Of a stretch of 64,000 bases of DNA, positions 27,545-36,269 are shown in pieces. Source of the DNA: Bradyrhizobium yuanmingense (GTDB lineage: Bacteria > Pseudomonadota > Alphaproteobacteria > Rhizobiales > Xanthobacteraceae). The DNA lies in NCBI RefSeq assembly GCF_029167105.1, contig NZ_JARFML010000004.1, forward strand, positions 124,001 to 188,000, given 5' to 3'. A program made the translations under genes and the position numbers. The number at the start of each line of letters is the position of its first letter. The stretch's first letter is position 1. The notes below the pieces were generated by a model. That model was not told the origin of the DNA, did no database searches, and was given only the letters and a program-made list of their open reading frames with translations.

Positions 27545-28447
27545 TTAGTCCACCGCGTCGCTGGGACGCGCGATCCGTTCCGTGAGCTCGACCGTCAGCG
27601 GAAATGCCAGGTTCTCATTCTTGGGCGGAATTGGCCTGGTGAACCATTTGGCGTAGGTCTTTTCGAACTGGCCCGACGCCATCTGCTTCGACAGGACGTC
27701 GTCGACCAGCGCCTTGAAGCCGGTATCGCCCTTCGTGAACATCAGGCCATAATAGATCTTGGCGTAACCCTCGGGGAGAAAGATCAGCGCATCCGGCTTC
27801 GGAGCTGCGGCCTTGAGGCCGGCCAGCAGAATATCGTCCTCCATGAAGGCGGCCGCACGGCCGGTGTTCAGCATCAGGAAGGATTCGGCATGGTCCTTGG
27901 CCTGGACGATGTTGAAGCCGAGCTGCTCCTTCGCATTCACGCCTTGCGCGAATCCGACGGCATTGGAGCCCTGGGTCACGACGATGGTCTTGCCCTTGAG
28001 ATCGGCGGCCGTCTTCAGGCCGCTGTCCGCCTTGACCAGCCAGCGCGGCTGGCTGACGAAGGTGGCGACGGAGAACGAGACCTGCTCCTGCCGCTTCCTG
28101 TCATTCGCCGTGCCGCCGCACTCGATATCGACGGTGCCGCTCTGGATCAGCGGAATGCGGTTGGACGAGTTCACCGGAACGTAATTGACCTTGAGATTAG
28201 GCAGGCCAGTCTCCGCCTTGATGCGCTCGACGATGGCCGCGCAGAGATCGAGCGAGAATCCGATCGGCTTCTGGTCGGGACCGAGATAGGAGAACGGGAT
28301 CGAGGCCTCGCGGTGGCCGATGGTGATGGCGCCGTTTGACTTGATCCGGGCGAGCGTGGGGCTGTCGGCCGCAGCCGCGGCGCTGCCGAGGCCGCCAATG
28401 ACCGCGAGTCCTGACAGGACGCTCAAGACACGTGCAAATTTCGTCAT
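27545..28447 (-). CDS. Periplasmic amino-acid-binding protein of the ABC transporter
   Basis: The 300-aa protein has a cleavable Sec signal (hydrophobic core VLSVLSGLAVIGGLGS, AAAA before the mature start). The mature protein is a family-3 solute-binding protein: TLARIKSNGAITIGHREASIPFSY, then GFSLDLCAAIVERIK and a SGTVDIECGGTAN hinge stretch. The last motif resembles GltI/AatJ glutamate/aspartate receptors. It is the first gene of the uptake operon, directly downstream of the aminotransferase gene on the same strand, suggesting uptake followed by catabolism. Confidence 0.93.
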   Translation of the reverse strand: MTKFARVLSVLSGLAVIGGLGSAAAAADSPTLARIKSNGAITIGHREASIPFSYLGPDQKPIGFSLDLCAAIVERIKAETGLPNLKVNYVPVNSSNRIPLIQSGTVDIECGGTANDRKRQEQVSFSVATFVSQPRWLVKADSGLKTAADLKGKTIVVTQGSNAVGFAQGVNAKEQLGFNIVQAKDHAESFLMLNTGRAAAFMEDDILLAGLKAAAPKPDALIFLPEGYAKIYYGLMFTKGDTGFKALVDDVLSKQMASGQFEKTYAKWFTRPIPPKNENLAFPLTVELTERIARPSDAVD

Positions 28448-28524
28448 GTACGTCTCCTTGCTGGACAGCTAAAGCGTCGAGATTGCGATAAATCGTCATC
28501 GCGCTTCAGGTTGTTGTTTACGTA

Positions 28525-28553
28525 TCCGGAAAACCGCTTCGCACTTTTCCGGA
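28525..28553. repeat. Perfect 9-bp stem-loop (REP-like element)
   Basis: TCCGGAAAA, an 11-base loop and TTTTCCGGA form a perfect hairpin between the aminotransferase stop and the binding-protein gene. I remember this sequence as a very common intergenic palindrome in Bradyrhizobiaceae. It may end or attenuate aminotransferase transcription, although no U-tract follows. Confidence 0.6.
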
Positions 28554-28560
28554 TCATGCT

Positions 28561-29721
28561 TTAGGCGGCTCTCGATGATGGCTTGACGCCGCGCCGCTGG
28601 ATGACCTCGATCAGGCGGTCGACGTCGGCAATCGTGTTGAACATCCCGAACGACACGCGAATGCCGTCCCGCTCCGGCGACACGCGGACGTTATTCTCCT
28701 CGAAATGGCCGAGCCATTCGGCCGCGGGCAGCGCAATGACGTAGATGTGCGGCGCGCGATGCTGCCGCGCGCGAGGGCCGACCAGGCGAACGCCCAGCAC
28801 ATCGAGCCGGGCGATGAGATGATCGCCGAGATCGAAACAATGGTTCTGGATGTTTTCGACGCCCAGCGCTTCGATCATGTCGAGCGAGGCATCGAGGGCA
28901 TGGATCGCCGGAAGATTGAAATTGCCGAGCTCGAAGCGGCGCGCGCTCGGGGCCGGATCGAGCCTGTCAGGCCGGGCGATCAGATCGGCCGGGACTTCAG
29001 CGAGGCTCGCGGCCGCAAGATAGGCCGGCTCGAGCTCAGCCCTCGACTTGTCCCAATAAAGCAGGCCCAGCCCTTGTGGCACGAGCAGCCCCTTATGGCT
29101 GCCCGAACCGATGAAGGTCGCGCGCATCGCTTTCGCATCGATCGGCACGACGCCGATCGCCTGCATCACGTCGACGACGAAATGGAGCCCCTTCTCCGCG
29201 CAGAGGGCGCCGACGCTTTCGATGTCGAAACGATGGCCGGCATGGAATGTCACCTGCGAGATCGAGATCGCTCGCGTGCTCGCATCGATGTAGGGACGAA
29301 GGCTGTCGGCGTTCACGATCTCCGTCATCGGCACGAATGCGACGGTCACGCCCTTGCGCCGCAGATTGAGGAATGCGTAGGCGTTGTTCGGATGATCGCC
29401 GTGGATCATCAGGACCTTGTCGCCGGCGCGCAGCGGCAGCGCATTCGCGGCGATGTTCATGCTTTCCGAAGTGTTCTTGGTGAAGGCGATCTCGTCGGCC
29501 GATGCGCCGAGAAACCGCGCCAGCTTTTCGCGCGTCTGCTCGACGCGATCGAGCCAGAGGCTCTTCGGGCCGGCAGTCTCGAGACCTTCGCTCAGAAAAC
29601 GATCGATCGCCGCCTTGACGGGACGTGCGAGCGGGGTCTGGAAGCCGGAGTCGAGATAGGTGATCCGCTCGGCAGCCGGAAACTCCTTCCGCACGGCATC
29701 GACGTCGTAAAGACCTGACAT
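28561..29721 (-). CDS. Class V (cysteine desulfurase-fold) PLP aminotransferase
   Basis: The 386-aa protein starts at the ATG at 29719-29721, 6 bases after AGGAG. It is a fold-type I PLP enzyme: TYLDSGFQTPLA at the N-terminus, FTKNTSESMNIAAN for phosphate contacts, VDVMQAIGVVPID containing the Asp that contacts the pyridine nitrogen, and the Schiff-base lysine in GSGSHKG at about residue 210. No cysteine-loop of SufS/IscS is seen in the expected place, so a role as an amino-acid aminotransferase, lyase or epimerase is more likely than sulfur transfer. Its place between an IclR regulator and an amino-acid transporter suggests catabolism of the imported compound. Confidence 0.88.
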   Translation of the reverse strand: MSGLYDVDAVRKEFPAAERITYLDSGFQTPLARPVKAAIDRFLSEGLETAGPKSLWLDRVEQTREKLARFLGASADEIAFTKNTSESMNIAANALPLRAGDKVLMIHGDHPNNAYAFLNLRRKGVTVAFVPMTEIVNADSLRPYIDASTRAISISQVTFHAGHRFDIESVGALCAEKGLHFVVDVMQAIGVVPIDAKAMRATFIGSGSHKGLLVPQGLGLLYWDKSRAELEPAYLAAASLAEVPADLIARPDRLDPAPSARRFELGNFNLPAIHALDASLDMIEALGVENIQNHCFDLGDHLIARLDVLGVRLVGPRARQHRAPHIYVIALPAAEWLGHFEENNVRVSPERDGIRVSFGMFNTIADVDRLIEVIQRRGVKPSSRAA

Positions 29722-29867
29722 CCCGATCTCCTGAGCACGTCCGCGGTGGCTCGCACTGCACAAATCCTGTTCACCACCGGACAACGCCAACGATATGGGC
29801 ACAGCACAGAAGCGGCCAGAAGGATTTTCATATTTCAGTAGTTTTTATTCCGAAAAATGATAATTCT
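29722..29867. promoter_or_regulatory. Divergent control region between aminotransferase and IclR regulator
   Basis: These 146 bases contain an AT-rich block at 29825-29866 immediately before the iclR-type gene, a likely site for both promoters and for regulator binding. I could not define a convincing IclR palindrome in it. Confidence 0.45.
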
Positions 29868-30668
29868 ATGAGATGGGTGGAGACTGGTGAAATGCAGCAG
29901 CCGAGTACCGACGGCCCACTGGACCGCGCGTTCGCGATCATTGGCTATGTCACCAGCCAGACCAGAGCAGCCTCGGTTGCGGAGATCGCCGCTGCGCTGT
30001 CCCTACCGCTGCCGACGGCCCATCGGCTCATCGGAAATCTGGAGCAGCGCGGGCTTGTTCAGAAAGCCGTGGGGACGAAGCGCTACGTGGTCGGCAATCA
30101 ACTGGTCTTGCTGTCGGCCGGTGTCATCGGCGCAGCCTTCCGCACCGCGCGGCGGCACGCGGTGCTTCGCGCCGTCGCCACCGAAATCGGCGAGCAATGC
30201 GAGATTGGGGTCGTGCGGGACAATGTCGTTGCCTACGTCGACAGTGTCCGCGTTTCGCAACCGCAAGGCCTCCAGTTCAATCCCGGCGAAGCGGCCCCGC
30301 TCCACTGCACGTCGACTGGCAAGATCTATATGAGCCGACTGCCGGAGCGCATGCGCGAGAAGCTGTGCCGCGCGCTCACGCTGACGCGATACACCGAAAC
30401 CACGATCGTCGATGTCGAGCGCCTCATGGAGGTGCTCGATGAGACCCGCAAGCGCGGCTGGGCCAAGACCAATGAAGAATATGTGCGAGGCGTGGTCGGC
30501 TGTGCCGTTCCCATCCTCTCACCGGATCGCGAGCTGATCGCGTGCCTGGGTGTGTCCGTTCCCGTGGCGCGGGTGAGCTTCACTGAGCTGGATCGGTTCA
30601 TAGCTCCCCTGCAGAAGGCCGCTGGACTGCTATCGGAGACAATCCTCGGGGACAACTGGATGGCGTAA
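29868..30668 (+). CDS. IclR-family transcriptional regulator
   Basis: The 266-aa protein has an N-terminal winged helix (LDRAFAIIGYV, SVAEIAAALSLPLPTAHRLI, LEQRGLVQK) and the IclR effector domain (CEIGVVRDNVVAYVDSV, APLHCTSTGKIYMS, GWAKTNEEYVRGVVGCAVPI). ATG 29868 is used here; ATG 29892 is an alternative with a better upstream purine stretch. It is divergent from the aminotransferase/ABC operon and is the probable local regulator. The inducer is presumably the transported compound or a product. Confidence 0.92.
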   Translation: MRWVETGEMQQPSTDGPLDRAFAIIGYVTSQTRAASVAEIAAALSLPLPTAHRLIGNLEQRGLVQKAVGTKRYVVGNQLVLLSAGVIGAAFRTARRHAVLRAVATEIGEQCEIGVVRDNVVAYVDSVRVSQPQGLQFNPGEAAPLHCTSTGKIYMSRLPERMREKLCRALTLTRYTETTIVDVERLMEVLDETRKRGWAKTNEEYVRGVVGCAVPILSPDRELIACLGVSVPVARVSFTELDRFIAPLQKAAGLLSETILGDNWMA

Positions 30669-30905
30669 GCGACCCATCCTGATCGGTCTCGTTCGATCGA
30701 GTCCAATTCGATCTCGACATCAATGATTTGATCAAGCTTTCCGGCGTCGAGATCGATGGAGGCGAGCTCCCTTCGTCAGGAACCCGCCAACCATCTTGAA
30801 ACGACGAGGCGGTTTCACATACATTGTCCGCGTGGGGACGATGCAGACTCCCCGTGAGACCCAGGTCCAAGCTCTGCGCAGCACGCACATACGTGGAGCT
30901 TGCGC

Positions 30906-31985
30906 ATGGACACCGAACGTCACCCCTCCTCCCGCCAGACAATAGCCATCCTCTCCCGCGGCGACGCTGCCGCGCGGCGCGAGGCGAGGCCGCAGAACAG
31001 CCGCTTCGTCCGCGTCTTCGAGGCGCTCGCCGCCGCAGGCATCGACGCCTTCCCAGTGATCTACGACGAGAGCTTTGCGGGCGAGGTCCGCGACCAATTG
31101 CTCGCAGCCGACGGCGTGCTGGTCTGGGTCGATCCGATCCACCAGGGCAAGACCCGCGCCGAGCTCGACGCCCTGCTGCGCGACATTGCGGCGCAAGGGC
31201 CGTGGGTGAGCGCGCATCCGGACACCATTCTGAAGATGGGCGTCAAGGAGGTGCTCTACCGGACGCGTCATCTGGGCTGGGGCGCCGACACGCACCGCTA
31301 TGACACCGCCACAAGCTTCCGCAGCCAGTTTCCGGCGCGCCTTCGTGCCAGCGGCCCGCGCGTGCTGAAACAGAACCGCGGCAATGGCGGCCAGGGGGTC
31401 TGGAAGGTCGAGGCCCTGCCCGATACCGAAGGCATGGTTCGCGTGCTGCATGCGCAGCGCGGCAGTATGCCTGAGGACATGCCGATCGATGCGTTGCTCG
31501 CTCGGTGCGAGCCCTATTTCGGCTGGGGCGGCTGCATCATCGACCAGGCGTTTCAGCCGCGCCTGCCCGACGGCATGATCCGCTGCTACATGAGCGGCGC
31601 CAAAGTCGCAGGCTTCGGCCACCAGAAGATCAAGGCCCTGATCCCGCCGCCGCCGGAGGGACCGGAGGCGCCTGAGGCCCAGCCCGGGCCGCGGATCATG
31701 CACGGGCCTGATGCTTCGCCATTCCAGGCGCTGCGAGGAGCGATGGAGGACGAATGGACGCCTCAGATGATGGCAACGCTCGGCATCGATGAGTCGTCAT
31801 TGCCGGTGATCTGGGATGCGGACTTCCTGTACGGGCCGAAAGATGCGGCCGGCGCAGACACCTACGTGCTCTGCGAGATCAACGCGAGCTCGTGCTTTGC
31901 GATCCCTGAGGAGGCACCGGCGGCGATCGCCCGGACGGTGAAGCAACGGCTGCTGCGGATCGAGAGCACACGGGCGCGAACTTAG
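30906..31985 (+). CDS. Cj0069-family protein, ATP-grasp-like
   Basis: The protein is 359 aa from ATG 30906 (TTG 30900 is possible). It resembles the Cj0069 family of uncharacterised proteins. Features suggesting an ATP-grasp fold are the lysine in VLKQNRGNGGQGVWKVE, a stretch FGWGGCIIDQAFQP in the position of a strand-edge Glu/Asp, and the late VLCEINASSCFAIPEEAP, like the Mg-binding E-x-N of ATP-grasp ligases. If correct it would join an acid to an amine or thiol using ATP. Substrate unknown. It is monocistronic, with 237 bases upstream in which I see nothing definable. Confidence 0.75.
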   Translation: MDTERHPSSRQTIAILSRGDAAARREARPQNSRFVRVFEALAAAGIDAFPVIYDESFAGEVRDQLLAADGVLVWVDPIHQGKTRAELDALLRDIAAQGPWVSAHPDTILKMGVKEVLYRTRHLGWGADTHRYDTATSFRSQFPARLRASGPRVLKQNRGNGGQGVWKVEALPDTEGMVRVLHAQRGSMPEDMPIDALLARCEPYFGWGGCIIDQAFQPRLPDGMIRCYMSGAKVAGFGHQKIKALIPPPPEGPEAPEAQPGPRIMHGPDASPFQALRGAMEDEWTPQMMATLGIDESSLPVIWDADFLYGPKDAAGADTYVLCEINASSCFAIPEEAPAAIARTVKQRLLRIESTRART

Positions 31986-32113
31986 CGGCGCTCGTCGGGA
32001 ATGGCAGCAGCTGTCAGGCGACAGTACGACGCAATCCCGACTTGGCTGCGTTGTTGAAGCCACCGGGCTCGAGAGCTATCGATCTGGAACGTCATCTTCG
32101 ATCGGAGGAACGC

Positions 32114-32521
32114 ATGAGCACCATCACCGGCGGCTGTCACTGTGGCGCAATCCGTTACGAGGTCGAAGGCGAGGCGATCGTCCACGCGCTTTGCCACTGC
32201 CGCGATTGCCGGCTTCACGCCGGCGCTCCGGTCGTCGGCTGGACGATGTACCCGGAGGGCGCGGTCAAGGTGACCAAGGGCGAACTCAAGGTCTACCGCT
32301 CCTCGGAACACGGGCGGCGGCACTTTTGCGGCGAGTGCGGAACCGGACTGTTCTACGTCAATGCCAGCATACTGCCAGGGATCATCGACATCCAGAGCGC
32401 GACCTACGACGATCCCGAGGCGGTGCCTGCCACGGTGCAGATCCAGGTCGCCGAGCGCCTGCGCTGGATGGAGCATGCGCACGAACTGCCGGCGTTCGAG
32501 CGCTATCCGCCCCAGCCGTAG
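32114..32521 (+). CDS. GFA-family zinc protein
   Basis: The 135-aa protein starts at ATG 32114 behind a strong GGAGGA site. It has the zinc-binding cysteines of the glutathione-dependent formaldehyde-activating (GFA/Mss4-like) fold: GGCHCGAIRY, ALCHCRDCR and FCGECGTGLFYVN. Many GFA relatives bind glutathione adducts, but a specific reaction cannot be assigned. The frame extending back to 32042 lacks a ribosome site. It is convergent with the metal-efflux operon. Confidence 0.92.
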   Translation: MSTITGGCHCGAIRYEVEGEAIVHALCHCRDCRLHAGAPVVGWTMYPEGAVKVTKGELKVYRSSEHGRRHFCGECGTGLFYVNASILPGIIDIQSATYDDPEAVPATVQIQVAERLRWMEHAHELPAFERYPPQP

Positions 32522-32547
32522 TGGTGGCTACGCATTGCGCACCACCG

Positions 32548-33027
32548 TCAATCAATTTCCTGCGCGCCGATGAAGCGCATGAACGGCTTCTGGCCGTCGG
32601 CACCGAACAGCACGACCTCGTAACTTTGCGGCTTGCCGCCTTCCATCCCGGGCGATCCGACTGGCATGCCCGGCACGGCTATTCCCTTCGCGTTTGGACG
32701 CTCCGCGAGGAGGCGTCGCACGGCCGCAGCCGGCACGTGCCCCTCGACGACATAACCGGCGACCTCTGCCGTGTGACACGCGACCAGGTTCGAGGGGACG
32801 CCGAGACGCGCTCGGATCGGCTCGAGGTCGGGAGTCTCCTCCACCTGGGCGGTAAATCCTGCGTCCCGCAGATGCTGCACCCAGCCGGCGCAGCAGCCGC
32901 AGCTCGGATCCCGGTGCACCGTGAGCGTGGCTGCGTCGGGCGCCGCCGCGGCGGGCCTTGCAAAAGCTGCCGCGGCCATCAGCCCGACAAGGGACCGGCG
33001 GGTCATCAGATATGCGCGTTGCTTCAT
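32548..33027 (-). CDS. DUF411 periplasmic metal-binding protein
   Basis: The 159-aa protein begins with an RR-containing export signal (TRRSLVGLMAAAAFARPAAAA). The mature domain is DUF411: HRDPSCGCCAGWVQHL, ACHTAEVAGYVVEGHVPA and VPGMPVGSPGME. DUF411 proteins are small thioredoxin-like copper-associated proteins found beside Cus/Cop genes. This is the last gene of the metal-efflux operon. It probably passes or buffers copper in the periplasm. Confidence 0.88.
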   Translation of the reverse strand: MKQRAYLMTRRSLVGLMAAAAFARPAAAAPDAATLTVHRDPSCGCCAGWVQHLRDAGFTAQVEETPDLEPIRARLGVPSNLVACHTAEVAGYVVEGHVPAAAVRRLLAERPNAKGIAVPGMPVGSPGMEGGKPQSYEVVLFGADGQKPFMRFIGAQEID

Positions 33028-33077
33028 CTTCGGTTTCCTTTCGCTGTCACTCCGATGATCGTGCATCATGGCTCGCC

Positions 33078-36000
33078 TCATCCGGCCGGCTCCACGACGC
33101 GCAATCTGGCGCCGATCGGCTTTGGCGTCTCGGTCGATTGCACCTTGTCCTCGCGCTTGGGTGGCAGGCGGAAGCCCTTCACCAATCCGAAGATCGCCGG
33201 GATCACGATCAGCGTCAGCAGCGTCGACGATATCATGCCGCCAATCATCGGCACCGCGATTCGTTGCATGATCTCCGAACCGGTTCCGGTGCTCCACATG
33301 ATCGGCAGCAGGCCCGCCATGATGGCAACGACCGTCATCATCTTGGGACGAACGCGCTCGACCGCGCCCACCATGATGGCCTCGTGGAGATCCTGCCGGG
33401 TGAGGCCCCTGCCCTCGGCGCTGCACGCCGCCTTGATCTCGGCCAGGGCATGCTCGAGGTAGATCAGCATCACGACGCCGGTCTCGGCGGCGACGCCGGC
33501 GAGCGCGATGAAGCCGACGGCGACGGCGACCGACATGTTGAAGCCGAGCCACCACATCATCCAGATGCCGCCGACCAGCGCGAAGGGGAGCGACAGCATC
33601 ACGATCAAGGTTTCGGTCATGGCCCTGAAATTCAGGTACAGCAGCAGGAAGATGATCGTCAGCGTCACCGGCACCACGATCTTCAGGCGCGCCGCGGCGC
33701 GCTGGAGATATTCGTACTGACCGCTCCAGACCACGTAATATCCGGGCGGGAACTGGATGCTGTCAGTCACGGCGCGTTGCGCATCGGCGACGTAGCTGCC
33801 GATGTCGCGATCGCGGATGTCGACGTAGACATAGGTCGCGAGCTGCCCGTTCTCGGTCCGGATCGAGGTCGGCCCCCGCGCCGGCTCGACCTTCGCGACC
33901 TCGCCGAGCGGCACCGCGCCGCCTGCAGGCATCGGCACCAGGATATCGCTGGCGATCGCCTTGGGATTGTCGCGCAGGTCGCGCGGATAGCGCATGTTCA
34001 CGGTGAACCGCTGCCGCCCCTCCACCGTTGTCGTGACGGTCTGGCCGCCGAGCGCCGCCGCGATGGTGTCCTGAACATCCTGGATCAGGATGCCATAGCG
34101 GGCCAGCGCCTCGCGATCCGGGACGATCTCGAGATAGTAGCCGCCGATGCCGCGCTCGGCATAGGCCGATGAGGTGCCCGGCACCGTCTTGATCACCCGT
34201 TCGACCTGCTTCGCCAGCCGGTCGATCTCGACGAGGTCGGTGCCCATCACCTTGACGCCGACGGGGGTGCGGATGCCGGTGGACAGCATGTCGATGCGCG
34301 CCTTGATCGGCATGGTCCAGGCGTTGGAGACGCCCGGAAACTGCAGCGCCTTGTCCATCTCCGCGATCAGGCTGTCGACCGTGACGCCGGGACGCCAAAG
34401 CTCCTTCGGCTTCAGGCTGACCACTGTCTCGAACATCTCGGTCGGCGCCGGATCGGTCGCGGTCGCCGCCCGCCCCGCCTTGCCGTAGACCGATTCGACC
34501 TCCGGGAACGACTTGATGATGCGGTCCTGCGTCTGCATCAGCTCGGCCGCCTTGGTCACGGAGATGCCGGGCAGCGTCGTCGGCATGTAGAGCAGCGTGC
34601 CCTCGTTCAGCGTCGGCATGAACTCGGTGCCGAGCTGCCGCGCCGGCCAGATCGTAACGGCGAGCACGACCAGCGAAGCCAGGATCACCGGCGTCTTGGC
34701 GCGCAGCACGCCCTTGATGACCGGGCGGTAGATAAAGATCAGGAAGCGGTTGATGACGTTTTTCCTCTCCGGCACGATCCTGCCCCGGACGAAGATCACC
34801 ATCAGCGCCGGCACCAGCGTGACGGACAACAGGGCCGCGGCTGCCATCGCGAAGGTCTTCGTGAACGCCAGCGGGCTGAACAGCCGCCCCTCCTGCGATT
34901 CCAGCGTGAAGATCGGCATGAACGAGACAGTGATGATGAGCAGGCTGAAGAACAGCGCCGGGCCGACCTCGGATGCCGCGTCGATCAGGATCTGGACACG
35001 CGACTGACCGGGCTCGGCGCGCTCGAGGTGCTTGTGCGCGTTCTCGATCATGACGATCGCCGCATCCACCATGGCGCCGATCGCGATCGCGATGCCGCCG
35101 AGGCTCATGATGTTCGATCCCAGGCCCAGCAGCTTCATCGCGCCGAACGCCATCAGCACGCCGACCGGCAGCATCAGGATCGCGACCAGCGCACTGCGGA
35201 CATGGAGCAGGAACACGATGCAGACGAGCGCGACGACGATGCTCTCCTCGAACAGCGTGTGCTTGAGCGTGTCGATCGCCGAATAGATCAGGCCCGAGCG
35301 GTCGTAGACCGGGACGATCTCGACCGACTTCGGCAGGCTGCTCGCGATCTCCTTGAAACGCTTCCTGACGTTTTCGATGACGTCGAGCGCGTTGACGCCG
35401 AAGCGCTGCAGCACGATGCCGCTTGCGACCTCGCCCTCGCCGTTCAGCTCCGCAATGCCGCGCCGCTCGTCGGGTCCGAGCTCGACATTGGCGACGTCCC
35501 GCAGCAGCACCGGCGTGCCGTTGCTGGTCTTCAGGACGATGTTGCCGAGATCGTTGATGCTCTTGATGTAGCCCTTGCCGCGAATGACGTATTCGAACTC
35601 CGACAGCTCGACCGTGCGGCCGCCGACGTCGGCATTGCTGGCACGGATCGCCTCCCGGATCTTCTGCATGCTGATGCCGCGGTCGCGCATGCGCTGCGGG
35701 TCGAGCACCACGTTGTATTGCTTGACGAAGCCGCCGATGCTGGCGACCTCGGCGACGCCTTCGGCCTTGGCGAGCGCGAATTTCAGATTCCAGTCCTGGA
35801 TCGTGCGCGTGTCGGCGAGGTTCAGTTCTTTCGACATCACGGCGTATTGATAGACCCAGCCGACGCCGGTCGCATCGGGCCCGATGGTCGGGGTGACGCC
35901 GACGGGAAGCCGAGACGTGGCGCCGTTCAGGAACTCCATCACGCGCGAGCGCGCCCAATAGATGTCGGTGCCGTCCTCGAAGATCACGTAGACGAACGAC

Positions 36001-36269
36001 ACGCCGAAGAAGGAGAAGCCGCGCACCACCTTCGATTTCGGCACGGTCAGCATCGCCGTGGTCAGGGGATAGGTGACCTGGTCCTCGATCACCTGCGGCG
36101 CCTGGCCGGGATATTCGGTGTAGACGATGACCTGGGTGTCCGAGAGGTCGGGGATCGCGTCCAGCGGCAGATGAAGCAGCGCGTAGAAGCCGGCGGCCGC
36201 CGCAAAGCCGGTGCCGAACAGCACCAGCAGCAGGTTGCGCGCCGACCAGGCGATGATGCGGGCGATCAT
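33078..36269 (-). CDS. Heavy-metal-efflux RND transporter (CusA/CzcA family)
   Basis: The 1063-aa protein has the RND layout: TM1 near the N-terminus, two large periplasmic loops, and TM blocks in the middle and at the end. Family phrases are YTEYPGQAPQVIEDQVTYPL, GVGWVYQYA, and the HME-RND motif GAMVDAAIVMIENAHKHLE in the central TM block. It pumps metal cations out of the periplasm/cytoplasm using protons. Its start overlaps the adaptor stop by 4 bases (ATGA). Copper/silver rather than Co/Zn/Cd is inferred from the DUF411, FixH-like and Met/Cys-rich neighbours. Confidence 0.95.
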   Translation of the reverse strand: MIARIIAWSARNLLLVLFGTGFAAAAGFYALLHLPLDAIPDLSDTQVIVYTEYPGQAPQVIEDQVTYPLTTAMLTVPKSKVVRGFSFFGVSFVYVIFEDGTDIYWARSRVMEFLNGATSRLPVGVTPTIGPDATGVGWVYQYAVMSKELNLADTRTIQDWNLKFALAKAEGVAEVASIGGFVKQYNVVLDPQRMRDRGISMQKIREAIRASNADVGGRTVELSEFEYVIRGKGYIKSINDLGNIVLKTSNGTPVLLRDVANVELGPDERRGIAELNGEGEVASGIVLQRFGVNALDVIENVRKRFKEIASSLPKSVEIVPVYDRSGLIYSAIDTLKHTLFEESIVVALVCIVFLLHVRSALVAILMLPVGVLMAFGAMKLLGLGSNIMSLGGIAIAIGAMVDAAIVMIENAHKHLERAEPGQSRVQILIDAASEVGPALFFSLLIITVSFMPIFTLESQEGRLFSPLAFTKTFAMAAAALLSVTLVPALMVIFVRGRIVPERKNVINRFLIFIYRPVIKGVLRAKTPVILASLVVLAVTIWPARQLGTEFMPTLNEGTLLYMPTTLPGISVTKAAELMQTQDRIIKSFPEVESVYGKAGRAATATDPAPTEMFETVVSLKPKELWRPGVTVDSLIAEMDKALQFPGVSNAWTMPIKARIDMLSTGIRTPVGVKVMGTDLVEIDRLAKQVERVIKTVPGTSSAYAERGIGGYYLEIVPDREALARYGILIQDVQDTIAAALGGQTVTTTVEGRQRFTVNMRYPRDLRDNPKAIASDILVPMPAGGAVPLGEVAKVEPARGPTSIRTENGQLATYVYVDIRDRDIGSYVADAQRAVTDSIQFPPGYYVVWSGQYEYLQRAAARLKIVVPVTLTIIFLLLYLNFRAMTETLIVMLSLPFALVGGIWMMWWLGFNMSVAVAVGFIALAGVAAETGVVMLIYLEHALAEIKAACSAEGRGLTRQDLHEAIMVGAVERVRPKMMTVVAIMAGLLPIMWSTGTGSEIMQRIAVPMIGGMISSTLLTLIVIPAIFGLVKGFRLPPKREDKVQSTETPKPIGARLRVVEPAG

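Noticed and set aside
28561-29721. Aminotransferase considered as a cysteine desulfurase (sufS/iscS)
   Set aside because: The catalytic-cysteine loop is not seen and the context is amino-acid transport with an IclR regulator, not Fe-S assembly.
32522-32547. GTGGTG / CACCAC dyad between the GFA and DUF411 genes as a bidirectional terminator
   Set aside because: Only a 6-bp stem with a long loop and no T-tract on either strand.
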